Shown: positions 22,428-32,558 of the stretch, piece after piece
How positions within the stretch are numbered: the stretch's first letter is position 1
How the letters are laid out: every line of letters starts with the position of its first letter
From: Haliotis asinina
Lineage: Eukaryota > Mollusca > Gastropoda > Lepetellida > Haliotidae
Assembly: GCF_037392515.1 (NCBI RefSeq)
Contig: NC_090283.1
Coordinates: 25,188,249-25,252,248, forward strand
Direction: 5' to 3'
DNA length: 64,000 nt
Program-made: the position numbers and the translations under genes
The notes under the pieces: generated by a model
Seen by the model: the letters and a program-made list of their open reading frames with translations, nothing else
Told to the model about the DNA's origin: nothing
Database searches by the model: none

Positions 22428-22936
22428 GTTTGTTGGTTATATGGTTCATCATCCGAGCTCCCCATGAGCCACCGCCTTCTGGGCCAATCTGGTAGACTCT
22501 AGGCAAAGTTCAAAACATCATATTGAAAAATCGTTGACATTTGTTATAAACAAATGTGCCCAGTCCAAAAATAAACTTTATTGAAATTACATTTGTGTAA
22601 TGACATACAAATCCATACACAGGGCTTGGCGTGACCAGCCGATTGATAGAATCGGGCCGATTCTACCACCCGTCTAGGTGAAGTAAGGGCCAAAGTGGTG
22701 TGTTGGGCAACAGGAACACGGTTCAGGCTCGCATTGCCCTCAACCACCGGACTACCGTCCTCCACCGACACGGGACGCAACCCACGGCAAACAGGTTGCC
22801 CAATTCGGTCGCGCCTTGCGACCAGCAATGGGGTGCTATGGACCTAGTTGACCCGGGTCCACACGGGGGTTTGAACGGCTCTTGGCGTTACCCAGCACGA
22901 GGAGGTGGCCGTTCGCGGGTGCCTCTTGTGCTATCG

Positions 22937-23045
22937 CTTTCTCATCTCGTGCTATCGTTTTCTCTTCTTGGGGTATCGCTTTCTCGCCTCCAGTATTTAA
23001 GTCGAGAAAGCGATGGCCCCAATCAGCCACCATAGTCAGGCACCA
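22937..23045. repeat. Minisatellite of about 21 bp, right part
   Basis: Continuation of the array at 17390-17601 beyond LINE A: 'ctatcgctttctcatctcgt' units and a second palindrome ('gctttctcgcct' ... 'gtcgagaaagcgatggcc'), ending in 'atcagccaccat' as the left part does. Confidence 0.85.
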
Positions 23046-23781
23046 TAATCCTGGGAGATGTTCGCGTCATCTAAGCGACCATAAAAGCAGTCGATAGGAG
23101 GTTATTTCGTTTTTTCATGAATCTAGTCCAATCGTCCACGTATTTATGAAAAGAAAAGTCTTCTGCAATACTGATACCTGTATCAGCCAGAATCTGTTCA
23201 TTCTTCAGAATCTCACTTTTCATGTTAAAGTCCAACATTTGATAATGATTGATTTACTAAGATTCACACAGTCAGCCCTCTCAGTCATAATTTGTACATC
23301 ATCAGTGCCCATTTTCTCATGCAGGACCACCATATCCTCATAATCAGTTTTGTTAGGTTTAGATTACTAAATTACATGAATGAGGAGGTTAATTTTGTGG
23401 CTCAGATACGATGACATGTGTCAACCAAGTCAGTGAACCTGACCACCCGATCCTGTTAGAGTCGCCTCTTACGACCAGCATGGTATCAAAGTACAATAAT
23501 GGAGAGATGAGTGATGAGTGATGAGTTCCCCAAAGCGGTACTTAGGCATTTACAGTTGTGGAAATGTATGGTTCAGACACTGTTACCCAAACACCCCTGT
23601 AATACAGCTGAAATAGAAAAGAAGATTTTTAGAGTGACCAGACGAGAATACACCGAATGAATTCTAGCTTTAAAACTGTCCCATTTTCCCACTAGTCAAG
23701 TGCAGACATACTCCTGTTAGAGATAACACAAGGTATTACGCAACTCACAGGACACTTGTTGAAAGGTTATCTGCTGTTGAA
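23046..23781. other. Spacer upstream of SDR copy B, with a partial SINE
   Basis: Contains a minus-strand fragment of the conserved-core SINE at about 23393-23480 ('cagatacgatgacatgtgtc', 'cctgaccacccgatcctg'). The rest is AT-rich and shows no promoter repeat like that of SDR copy A. Confidence 0.6.
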
Positions 23782-24294
23782 ATGGCTCTGTGTGGAAAAA
23801 TTGCTATCATTACAGGTGAGAATATTCATACTTATAAAGGATTTGCTTTTCGTGGTTTTGACTCCCTGTCCAGTGATATGTCAGCAAAAGATGCATGTTG
23901 TAAGAAGCGAGACAAATCGGGTGATAAGGTTCGGACATTTGGTAATAAACACAGTCAGCATTAGTACTTGTGGCTCGTACATGACATTGAACAGACCAGA
24001 AAATACACCGATTAACAATGGTAACAGCGCTGTTGAGGTGCGAGGACAGGAAAATCAACCAAACTACTGATTCTGGACATCTGGCCCGATGAGTCACATG
24101 TCAGGACAAGCATACGCTGAGGTTTATGGGGAAAACCGCTAAGCAAATGGACACTAAACCTGGTTCTGTTGATGGAGCGTGGTGCGGATGCTGACAGTGA
24201 TATTGAGGTTTGTGGTGATATTGTTTGTGTCTCGACTGCAGATGTAATGTGTGTACCGTATATGTTCAGGTAAATGCTGACATTTGTGAAGAAT

Positions 24295-24560
24295 GAGTGA
24301 GTGAGTTTAGTTTAACGTCGCACTTAGCAATATTACAGCTATATGGCGACGGTCTGTAAATAATCGAGTCTGGACCAGACAATCCAGTGATCAACAACAT
24401 GAGCATCGATCTGCGCAATTGGGAACCGATGACATGTGTCAACCAAGTCAGCTAGTCTGACCACCCGATCCCGTTAGTCGCCTCTTACGACAAGCATAGT
24501 CACTTTTTATGGCAAGCATGGGTTGCTGAAGGCCTATTCTACCCCGGGACCTTCACGTGT
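24295..24560 (-). repeat. Conserved-core SINE, nearly full length
   Basis: The best-preserved copy of the family in the window. It runs from the CTCA tail ('gagtgagtttagtttaacgt') through 'ctggaccagacaatccag', 'gtcaaccaagtcagctag', 'cgttagtcgcctcttacgac' and 'gcatgggttgctgaaggcc' to 'accccgggaccttcac'. It sits in the intron 1 relic of SDR copy B. Confidence 0.9.
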
Positions 24561-25116
24561 CTATTTGTGACGAAACTGATGTTGCTTGAGGTAGTGCTTC
24601 TTTTCAATGCTGATATACTGAGATTGTGGGAATTTACGTGTGTTGCATGTGCAGCGTCAGCTACTCATGGATTTGTGATGTTAAAGATATCTGTGGTGCT
24701 GCTCTTGTTGTTTGATAAGAACATTTGCTATTGTTGCTTTTGTCCGGAGCGAGTTTCTGATTTCATAAATGTTCAGAAAGCTTTACAATGTAAGAATCCA
24801 CTTTAGACATATCCCCCCAAAAAACCACACCTGTCTCAGAACTGGAAGGATTGCGAAATATTACCAAGGCGTTGTTAAGCAATACACACCATTTCCTTTC
24901 ACAGAACTTGTTTTGCATGGGGTACGTGTCAATGCAATCAAGTAAGTACAGAAAGAATTCTTGTTTATGAGAATTCATATCTCATGTTCGAATTTTTACA
25001 TACAGTGGACAAAACCGCTGAGTAAACGTTCCATTTAATACTCTCTTATCTGTTCTAATGTTTTATTGTGACACATGGCGACTATTGTTTACAGTTTAAG
25101 TATTATATTTCCTGAT

Positions 25117-25279
25117 AAATAGGACAAATTGTTATGGATAACAACTTCTCTATTGCGTGATTGCGATGGTTCGATACAGATTCTTGTACCGTTGTCATTC
25201 CTGCGTGACAACTTAGTAGTATGGAAACGTCGCAATCATGCAATAAAGACGTTGTTATCCATGACAATTTGTCCTATTT
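25117..25279. mobile_element. Short MITE with about 50-bp inverted repeats
   Basis: The arm 25117-25168 begins 'aaataggacaaattgttatg' and continues 'gataacaac', 'attgcgtgattgcga'. It matches the reverse complement of 25230-25279 with few differences. The total is about 163 bp with no coding content. It sits between exons 7 and 8 of the SDR copy B remnant. Confidence 0.8.
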
Positions 25280-25407
25280 GTACACCGTAATTTCTAAGAT
25301 GCCACTCAAACAAGATGTTTCCTGATAGCTGTATTCATCATTTTAGTCCAGGCTATGTACACAGGTCAATAGTGTCAAAGTCGCAGACTAAAGACGAGGC
25401 TGATCGG

Positions 25408-26337
25408 GTAAGTGCGTGTAACCCAAAAGATCACGTGTGGAAAACCTACCCCTTCTTCCCAGTTGTGAAGTCTCAGACTTCGCGAGTGGGATGAGGTAAC
25501 GGCTGGCTACCCTATAGTACCTGAGCTTAAATACTCTCTGATTGCAGCATAAATGCGACACCATGATGTGAAGCAAGCACATTCGCTCAAGAGACAAATG
25601 TTAGTGGATTTGGACTTTTTATAATTATTTGAAATAATCGGAAATATTACTTATCCGAATACAATCCCGTTTGACAAAACCTGCAAGACATAGCAAAACT
25701 TAGGTCAGATAAATATACATATACGCACACACTGAAAATCTGCTGTCAAAGTTTATGTCTGATTAGGCTTGGGTCAGAGGTGGGTGGTCGGGAGCTCTAG
25801 TTACCATGACCTGCTCTTGTTATTCAAGGACAAGCCAAAGAGGAACTAGTGTGCATCTGGAAGGATATCATATTGACACATGAACATCAGAACTACTTAA
25901 AGCTTGTGGTGTGACGTTAGACGTTTCATTGATAAGGATAGATCTATGGACCGCTGATACAGTGAATCGATACAATGCTATACATTATCGTATATCCCGG
26001 TATGATATGGGTCATGATAGATTAATAGTTAAGTTTGAATATTGCTGTGTCACGATATCTGTCAGTTTGATGATTCAAGTATGCACATACTTATTTTCCC
26101 TTCAGAAGTAAACGGTTGCTCGGAAATTCTTGTTTCAAGCCTTGTGTCAGACATAGCGCTCGCATTTTATGAACATTCACAAAGTTCGTGTATAAACTTA
26201 AGTATCTTTTTTCTGAAAGAAATTAACTTTGGTGGAATTTGACTTTAAAATGTTTTTTTTTGTCTTTAGTTGGTGTTAGGAATGAAAGGTTTGAGTGTCA
26301 CGATGCTCGTATCGTATAGCCACCCTTAATTTGTTAT
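25408..26337. other. Spacer without recognised gene
   Basis: AT-rich sequence following SDR copy B. I searched by eye for an exon 9 equivalent (MAEAIRKVTPLGRAG, VDGG) and did not find one. Confidence 0.45.
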
Positions 26338-26430
26338 TCGTATCGCATCGCATCGCATCGCATCGCATCGCATCGCATCGCATCGCATCGCATCGCATCG
26401 CATCGCATCGCATCGCATCGCATCGCATCT
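26338..26430. repeat. CATCG pentanucleotide microsatellite, about 18 units
   Basis: Nearly perfect tandem 'catcg' repeats over about 90 bp. It ends immediately before a LINE reverse-transcriptase relic. Confidence 0.95.
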
Positions 26431-26437
26431 TAAATAC

Positions 26438-27370
26438 TTGTCTAGTATCATGATGTCTCGTGTTATCCTTGGAGCTTTCTGCTTAATATGGAAGACTTTT
26501 ACCATCTCGGACCTCTTCAGATCCCGAACCCCTCTCAGTCATCTCCTTTACATGGATGACATCGAGCCAAGGATGATGCCTGTTGAAAAGACCAGGTTCT
26601 CCTTGTCGAGTCCTTTTCCAATGATATTGGCATGACATTTGGACTCGACAAGTGTAATACTCTTCATCTGAAACGCGGAAAGGTAACCATTGATGGATCG
26701 GTCAGGTTGCAATGAGGAGGAGTTATTGAGATCTTGTGGTAGATCAGGCATGCACCTATCTTGGAATGCAAGTTCGAGACAAGAATGCCCAGATTCAAGA
26801 TAAACTTCGGGCAGAGTATAAATCTCTTTTGAAGAAAATCTGGAGCCAAGAGCTAAATGCTCGAAACAAAATCAAAGCCACCAATACGTTTGCTGTGCCA
26901 GTCCTCTCCTATTCCTTTGGAGTAGTTGATTGACAAAACGAGATATTCAAAGTGGCAAGGTAACCAATGATGGATCGGTCAAGGTACAAGGGGGAGGAGT
27001 CATTGGGCATCTTGCAGAAGACCAGGCCCACACCTGTCTTGGTATAGTTCGAGACATACTTCACAATGCCCGGATTCAGCATAAACTTTGGGCCGAGCAC
27101 AAACATATCTGAAGCTCAGTGTTAATGCTCGAAGCAGGTCAAAACTACCAATACTTCTGCTGTGCCAGCCCTTTCCTAAACGTTTTGAGTAGTCGATTGG
27201 ACAAAACAACGCATGACCAGAAGGATCATCCTCTGTCACACGTTTACGTACACCAATCAATTCTGGAGATCATGGTATGATTAATGTGGAGGCTCTTCAT
27301 GACAAAATTTTACTGTGTACTTTTTCATATAACTATTCTCTTGGACAAAAATAAGGCAGCTGTACTTTCA
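26438..27370 (+). pseudogene. LINE RT relic, different family from the I-like LINEs
   Basis: An open frame carries LSHLLYMDDIE, which matches the RT catalytic YxDD block. Shifted frames follow with DIGMTFGLDKCNTLHLKRGK, then TYLGMQVRDKNAQIQDKLRAEY and ELNARNKIKATNTFAVPVLSY. This order is typical of R2-like elements whose RT thumb ends in 'NARNKIxAINTLAVPV'. The block from about 26675 to 26933 is repeated in decayed form at about 26943-27205. Many frameshifts and stops make it dead. Weak similarity ('GDHGMINVEALHDKIL') continues to about 27370. Confidence 0.75.
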
Positions 27371-28390
27371 ATGTACGATTGTCGAAATTGTGAGGTATAT
27401 GGGATTGAATCCATGTTGATACAATAATAATGGATGTTTTGAGAATGCATCACCACATGGATTTCATTCAAAGCAAAGCTGTTCGTTCAGTTATCCCACT
27501 TGTTAGGTGACTGTAGAATGACATAAAAAAGTCAGTAGTGTGTGATTTGACCGTGAAAAGATGCAAGAAAATTATCGGAAAAAATGGTCTACAGTGATTG
27601 ATCTACCTGCCTGAAAAACATCAAGATTCATAATGACACCTCAACCACGTGTAGGAGGCTCCCACGTTGTGCACGTGATTCCCATGCATTGTGTTTGCGT
27701 GCGGTGATAACGTGAAATGATGCCGCATGCACATGATGATTGTCTACCAGACTTCAAAGTTCAGGTTCCCCTACATTTTGAAAAGTCTATTTATCGGATG
27801 ATCCTCTGGTGAATCATTTCAAGACTTATGTAAGCAAGGAATTCCCACAATTTGATTTTGTTGATGGCGATGGACTCCACACACAGCGATGGGAGTAAAC
27901 CAAACGAACTTGTTCACCATGTCTGTCCAGAGTCGGTCATAAGTGGAGAGGCTCTCTGAGAAACCACTTCATCGTGTACATATGTGAACCAGAAAAGCCC
28001 CTCTGTGTCTAAGCTGCGTTTCCTGGGAGAAGTGCCATAAGCTAGACTGATGATGAACCTTACCAGCCTGACTGTGCCAGGAACCCTCGCTACTGCATAT
28101 TATCTTTAATCTATTAAACATAATAATATATGTGAACTTACATCGCCCAAAACTCCAGTCACACAATGAAGACACTGCAAAAAGTCATTGAAAGTCTTTT
28201 TATGACTGCTCAGAAGGTTACAGAAAGTTCTAAAGAGAAGAGTTCTAAGAGGCAACGGTAGGCAAATGTTCTATATCCAATTGTTTTCTGATTTGGAACT
28301 TCAAATAGATCATAGTCGACGGATCAAAGTGGAAGAGTTGACTGACAACAACGTACATGAACTAGTATATGAACATTGAAAACACACATA
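27371..28390. other. Spacer without recognised gene
   Basis: About 1 kb of unassigned sequence between the R2-like relic and LINE copy D. It could contain further decayed LINE sequence, but I cannot support a call. Confidence 0.4.
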
Positions 28391-28762
28391 TATTCTACGT
28401 TTAAAAACATGGACATTTACCTTAAATGTTTGTGGTCTTACGTACCTCTCTGAAGGACAATGATTTTACAGTTTTTAAACCCCCTTAGACGACACAGCCA
28501 CTAACAATTTGAGTTACGAATGTAAACTTCCAATCCTAAAATATTTATCTATTTACAAATCATTTAACAAATATAATTCTTTTAAAAATGGAACAATTAA
28601 CTGAGAACTGTTATTCATAGTTCGGGATTTGAAATATGTATCCCTTGTGATGGCATATTCAACGCAGTCAAGCAAGGCATCCTTGACCGTGATTCTTTCA
28701 CCACAAGGGATACAAAACGGACGATCTTCACCTTGAAGCGAGATATTCATGTGTATATCTTG
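28391..28762 (-). mobile_element. LINE copy D, 3' part (left of the Polinton)
   Basis: Minus-strand I-like LINE sequence. It matches the end of ORF2 and the 3' UTR of copy B (for example 'tgtttgtggtcttacgtacc', 'tcttttaaaaatgg', 'caccacaagggatacaaaac'). It stops abruptly at the Polinton inverted repeat. The LINE continues at 42618 without loss apart from the 5-bp duplication TCTTG (28758-28762). The extreme 3' UTR and CTCA tail present in copies A-C are missing on the left. Confidence 0.85.
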
Positions 28763-28922
28763 AGTAGTATAGGGAATGGGGGTTCTAAAACACTTTCAAA
28801 AAAAGTCTCTACAACGCCTTATTTACTAACTAAGGCGTTGGTTGGCCCCTTAGCTCTTGCTACTATTACCCCTACTACATATGTCACGTTTACCGTGTGT
28901 TGGTAGGAGGTAACACTGTGCC
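28763..28922 (+). repeat. Polinton left terminal inverted repeat
   Basis: 160 bp starting with AG, as Polinton ends commonly do. It contains a short internal palindrome ('aacgccttat' ... 'taaggcgtt') that could fold as a hairpin near the end of the element. It matches the right arm except for one base. Confidence 0.95.
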
Positions 28923-29858
28923 GTACGGTACGATCAATAATTCTTCTCTTACAAACCCCCTACCCGGCCCATCCCTCAAGTAGTATAAGTTAGGTTCGTC
29001 GGCTTTCATATCCACTTTATCTATGTTGTAAGTTTTGACTGACCATATAGGATCGGTGGCCCGCTTACGGCTATCACCCTCGTGTTCCCCCGGCTGGTAT
29101 AGATACCTCACTAGGGCCCTATATGGTATCTGTTTCTCCTTCCCACGCAATGGAGCGGCCGACTCTGCAACTATTGATTTTAGTTTGATAGCGTCTGCCG
29201 GTTTCTTACCGGTGAGACGGGTGACTTCATGGTTGATTGCCGACACCACCTTGGGTAACCTTGTGACCCATTCAGTCGATCGTTTTCCAGGGGTGGCCAT
29301 CTCCCTAGCATACTGATGGCCGAACAAGCGCTCAGCCAAAGTCCTATTAAATCTCTCAACTATGGCTTGACTGCGATGGGCTCCGGCCGTGCCACGCCTG
29401 ACCTTTGTATCGTGTTTGGCTAGCAGTTGTGACACGGCACCCATGAACTCCCGTCCGGGGTCAACTTGCAGCTCTGTTGGCCACGTCAGCGGGCTGCGTT
29501 TGTATATGCGTTCGAATCCTCTGGCTACCTGGGCCGAATCTTTCGTGGTCAAGGGTTCGGCTTCCTTGTAACGACTGGCTACGTCCACTATGGTTAAGGC
29601 ATACTTGTACCTCTTGTCGTGGGGTAGGAACAGTAGGTCTGCCTGGTGAACGCTATTAGGTATGTTAATACCGAACCTCCTTCTAGGCACGTAGCGTGGT
29701 GCCGGCAAATAGATCTGCCACAGGGCTTGTTTTTCAAGCCACACTTTGGCTTCCTCCGGGGGTACTCGCGCTATTTTAGCTAGCTTATCTACTGCGCTAG
29801 CTCCTTTCCAGTACCCACGCGGGCTGTAGTAAATAGCCTCAAATTTTTTCATGTCCAT
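28890..29858 (-). CDS. INT: Polinton integrase (retroviral type)
   Basis: A 322-residue protein with an rve integrase core: an acidic residue in HQADLLFL (about 74), another in QVDPGREFMG (about 133), and the glutamate in AIVERFNRTL about 35 residues later. A basic region precedes the core, and a C-terminal part resembles the SH3/chromo-like tails of such integrases. The family inserts the linear element DNA into the host genome and makes short target duplications, consistent with the 5 bp seen here. It is the terminal gene on the left and overlaps the polymerase frame by 20 bp. Its 3' end runs into the inverted repeat. Confidence 0.93.
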   Translation of the reverse strand: MDMKKFEAIYYSPRGYWKGASAVDKLAKIARVPPEEAKVWLEKQALWQIYLPAPRYVPRRRFGINIPNSVHQADLLFLPHDKRYKYALTIVDVASRYKEAEPLTTKDSAQVARGFERIYKRSPLTWPTELQVDPGREFMGAVSQLLAKHDTKVRRGTAGAHRSQAIVERFNRTLAERLFGHQYAREMATPGKRSTEWVTRLPKVVSAINHEVTRLTGKKPADAIKLKSIVAESAAPLRGKEKQIPYRALVRYLYQPGEHEGDSRKRATDPIWSVKTYNIDKVDMKADEPNLYYLRDGPGRGFVREELLIVPYGTVLPPTNTR

Positions 29859-32484
29859 ACGCGTATGTGTTTATCCCATCAATAGCTATCCAACGTTTCG
29901 TGTCCATAGGCGACAGGGACGTCTTGTTTATAGTCAGTCCGTATATCTTATGTCCATCACTTCTAAGTGTGTTCATTTTATGCCTAAAGGTACGGGTCTT
30001 GAACAGGGCTTCCTTGAATCTGGCGTGTTTGATGTGTTGTTTCACCACATACTTCTTAACCCCCTTAGCCTTCCGGATCTCACTATTGTCGGCTTTCAGT
30101 ATGGAGTACATCTTAGGCCTCAAACCTATGTACTCGGCTATGGGCGTGCCAGCACACTCGTCCTTCATCTTACCTAGGACCTTTTTATTTACAGTACTGT
30201 GTATGGCATGGGTCTTAGGGTAGTCGCTGGTGTCGTATAAATCGAGGTGTTTTTTCATGTCCTCGTACACGTCCTCGATTCGAATTTCTAACAGCAGGGA
30301 ATCCGTGTCAGTGTACAGCACTTCACACCTGTCGCCGTACTGTTTCTTGAGCTCGTTGTAGTAAAAGTCGTACATCAGGTGTTTGGATAAATCGAGGATG
30401 CTCATCCCCACGTAAACAGGCCGGTTGAATTTTATGTGGCTTTTCTTCATGTGTAGGGCAACCAGGTTGTCTGTGAATATCTTACTACGGTTGAATGCCG
30501 GACTGACTATCAATCTCCTGAGCTTGTCTTCCTCACTCGACCGAACCAGCTTCACGGTCACACGTTTCCTCAGGTTCTCCATAGTCTTACCAAACACCGA
30601 GTTGTTCATGAGCTTGTAGAGATTTTTCTCAAAATCACTGGTTGCTTTTTTTCGTAGGTCTGTGTTCATTCTGATGTAGGGCTCCATCCATGGGCTCTGG
30701 TCGAACATGAGCACCCTGTGTATTTTTGTCAGCCTCATACCCAACGACAGGTACAGCTGTAGGTTGCGATAGTGAACGATGTACTTGGTCTTATTCATTA
30801 AGTTAGGAACGAGTTTTTCAACGTCTGCCACACGCCCACCTAACAAGTTATGTTGGTACTCAGACATCCAGTCTGGGTTAACCCTCATACGTTCGGGGGC
30901 CAGGGGGTAGCTGTTGTGTGATGTGTGTAATTCCTTGGTATACTCTAAATCAACCTCGAGGATATACCCTTTGTTCGAATCTGGTGCAACCCCCATAACA
31001 TCAACGTGGGGTACCCATTCGAATACCCCTGTAGGTAGATACTGGCTCATGGCCCAGCCGTACAGGTTGTTTGCGTCGAGGTAGAGAATGTGATTGGTTG
31101 GCTTGTTAGGATCGTAACCTTTCACGTATTGATTATTTGCTTTCGCGTATCGTTTGGATGCCATGGAAATCCCACCTCGCAAGCCTTTCTCAATGAATAG
31201 GTGCATGTCGTAATCTGTGAGCAATTCCAAATTAACTCCGGTCTTTTTAAGCAAGGCGTCCCACGACAGACCTGGGCTGGTGTAATACCATGCGGGGTCG
31301 AGTTTATAATGCTTGAAACACGTCCGCCTAAACGTCTCAAACACGTCGGCTAACAGCAGTACATCTGTCCTCAAGTACAGGTCGTGATAATCACCCAGGT
31401 TCTTACAACCCAGTTTATTCCATACGTTAGTCGCGTGCGAGTAATCATCTCGTGAGACGGACGCCTCATTCAGCTTGCTATAAAAGCAGTCAATAGGAGG
31501 TAGTCTGGTCTCGGTGAACTTGACCCAACTATCCATGTACTCATAGGGGTACACACCCTTCCTCATAAGCAGGGGTCTAGTCTCGGCGTCTGTGTATCGA
31601 TCGGTGATAGGGAAGGTATTGTTGGCCTTGACCAGACTGTCGAGTGACGACAGGAGGAACTGAAACGAGTCAATGAACCTAAGTCCTTTTAAGCTGAAGG
31701 AGATGTATCTCTCCATGTTGTTGGGGATGCACGTTATATTACCATCGGTTTTCGCGATGGCCTGCATGATCAAGTGTGAGTCGTACCCTCTCAAGTTGTG
31801 AAAGACAACGGGGATGTTTATTGTCTTAGGGTTGATTTTAAGCTTGAGGTTGCACGCGCTGTGAGCGGCGCCTCTATACTTACCAGTTATGTGACAGTGA
31901 TCTCTCACCGAATCACCGTTAAGTGGTGAGTCACACACGTGACAGTTAGTGCTACTAGCGTGAGCTAGCCTGTCGACTCGGGTCATACGCATGGGAGCGA
32001 TTCTATACAATGCATTCCTAATAATTTTTTCTTCCTCCTGCAAACACTTTAGAAACCTTTCAGCCGCGTCAGGGCCCCTATACACTACCGGAGCTTTCGT
32101 TTCCCCGTCACAACGGACGACAATGTATCCAAACCCACAGGCTTTATGCTCTTGTGTGTCCCCCACAACCAAGGCTTCGAAGTCGGCGTATATGATATAA
32201 GGCACAGACATTTGGTTCTTGTGGTTACCGAATTTTAGGATATTATCACCTTCCTTAGGCATGTCGACTCGTATGGCCGTCTGCCCCACACCTTGGCAAT
32301 CCTCCCGGTGGGATTCTAATAAATCAGCTCGTGTGAAGCCATGTAGGCATCGTTCACAGAAGTGGGTTTTTTCTCTGTGTGCCGATTGGTCATACAACAG
32401 CCTGCTAAAGTGTTTTATCCATGTGTAGTGATACTTGTCACCTCGCTGGATCATGAATATATTGATAACTTGGCGATCCTTCAC
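29839..32484 (-). CDS. POLB: Polinton protein-primed DNA polymerase B (main part)
   Basis: An 881-residue frame with family-B polymerase features. The exonuclease block YADFEAL is near 95. HDLYLRTDVLLLADVF and DANNLYGWAMSQYLP lie in the middle, followed by KLMNNSVFGKTMENL and the catalytic YTDTDSLLLEI. An early zinc-finger-like cluster (CERCLHGF ... H) and a Cys/His-rich NCHVCDSP ... DHCHITGKYRG segment are also present. The protein-primed subfamily copies linear DNA from terminal proteins, matching the inverted-repeat ends. The upstream frame 32559-33518 carries sequence usually found at the start of Polinton polymerases, so the polymerase region as a whole looks interrupted about once. Confidence 0.93.
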   Translation of the reverse strand: MKDRQVINIFMIQRGDKYHYTWIKHFSRLLYDQSAHREKTHFCERCLHGFTRADLLESHREDCQGVGQTAIRVDMPKEGDNILKFGNHKNQMSVPYIIYADFEALVVGDTQEHKACGFGYIVVRCDGETKAPVVYRGPDAAERFLKCLQEEEKIIRNALYRIAPMRMTRVDRLAHASSTNCHVCDSPLNGDSVRDHCHITGKYRGAAHSACNLKLKINPKTINIPVVFHNLRGYDSHLIMQAIAKTDGNITCIPNNMERYISFSLKGLRFIDSFQFLLSSLDSLVKANNTFPITDRYTDAETRPLLMRKGVYPYEYMDSWVKFTETRLPPIDCFYSKLNEASVSRDDYSHATNVWNKLGCKNLGDYHDLYLRTDVLLLADVFETFRRTCFKHYKLDPAWYYTSPGLSWDALLKKTGVNLELLTDYDMHLFIEKGLRGGISMASKRYAKANNQYVKGYDPNKPTNHILYLDANNLYGWAMSQYLPTGVFEWVPHVDVMGVAPDSNKGYILEVDLEYTKELHTSHNSYPLAPERMRVNPDWMSEYQHNLLGGRVADVEKLVPNLMNKTKYIVHYRNLQLYLSLGMRLTKIHRVLMFDQSPWMEPYIRMNTDLRKKATSDFEKNLYKLMNNSVFGKTMENLRKRVTVKLVRSSEEDKLRRLIVSPAFNRSKIFTDNLVALHMKKSHIKFNRPVYVGMSILDLSKHLMYDFYYNELKKQYGDRCEVLYTDTDSLLLEIRIEDVYEDMKKHLDLYDTSDYPKTHAIHSTVNKKVLGKMKDECAGTPIAEYIGLRPKMYSILKADNSEIRKAKGVKKYVVKQHIKHARFKEALFKTRTFRHKMNTLRSDGHKIYGLTINKTSLSPMDTKRWIAIDGINTYAYGHEKI

Positions 32485-32558
32485 CTCGTTGACCCTGTGT
32501 ACTATTGTTGTGTTACCTTCGTGCCCAAAGATATTTATAGCCAGATTATTCTGTTTTT

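Larger units (their letters stand above)
17602..22923 (-). mobile_element. LINE copy A, I superfamily (Nimb-like), near full length
   Basis: Minus-strand element of 5.3 kb. The 13-bp target duplication TCTTGTGCTATCG flanks it at 17589-17601 and 22924-22936, splitting a minisatellite. On its coding strand the order is 5' UTR, ORF1 with zinc knuckles, ORF2 with AP endonuclease, reverse transcriptase and RNase H, then a 3' UTR ending in 'ttaactcactcac'. The RNase H domain places it in the I superfamily. Frameshifts divide ORF1 and ORF2. A segment between RT and RNase H of roughly 560 bp relative to copy B is missing and replaced by a T/G homopolymer. It cannot encode a full enzyme. Confidence 0.9.
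23782..25407 (+). pseudogene. SDR copy B remnant (exons 1, 7 and 8 only)
   Basis: Exon 1 at 23782-23815 reads MALCGKIAIIT and ends in the same phase as copy A. Exon 7 is at 24905-24941 (ELVLHGVRVNAI) and exon 8 at 25347-25407 (NPGYVHRSIVSKSQTKDEADR), each with splice signals. The exons 2-6 are missing: intron-1-like sequence up to about 24775 passes straight into intron-6-like sequence ('caatgtaagaatc'). Joining exon 1 to exon 7 keeps the frame but removes cofactor and catalytic residues, so an active enzyme is not possible. No exon 9 is seen downstream. Confidence 0.8.
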
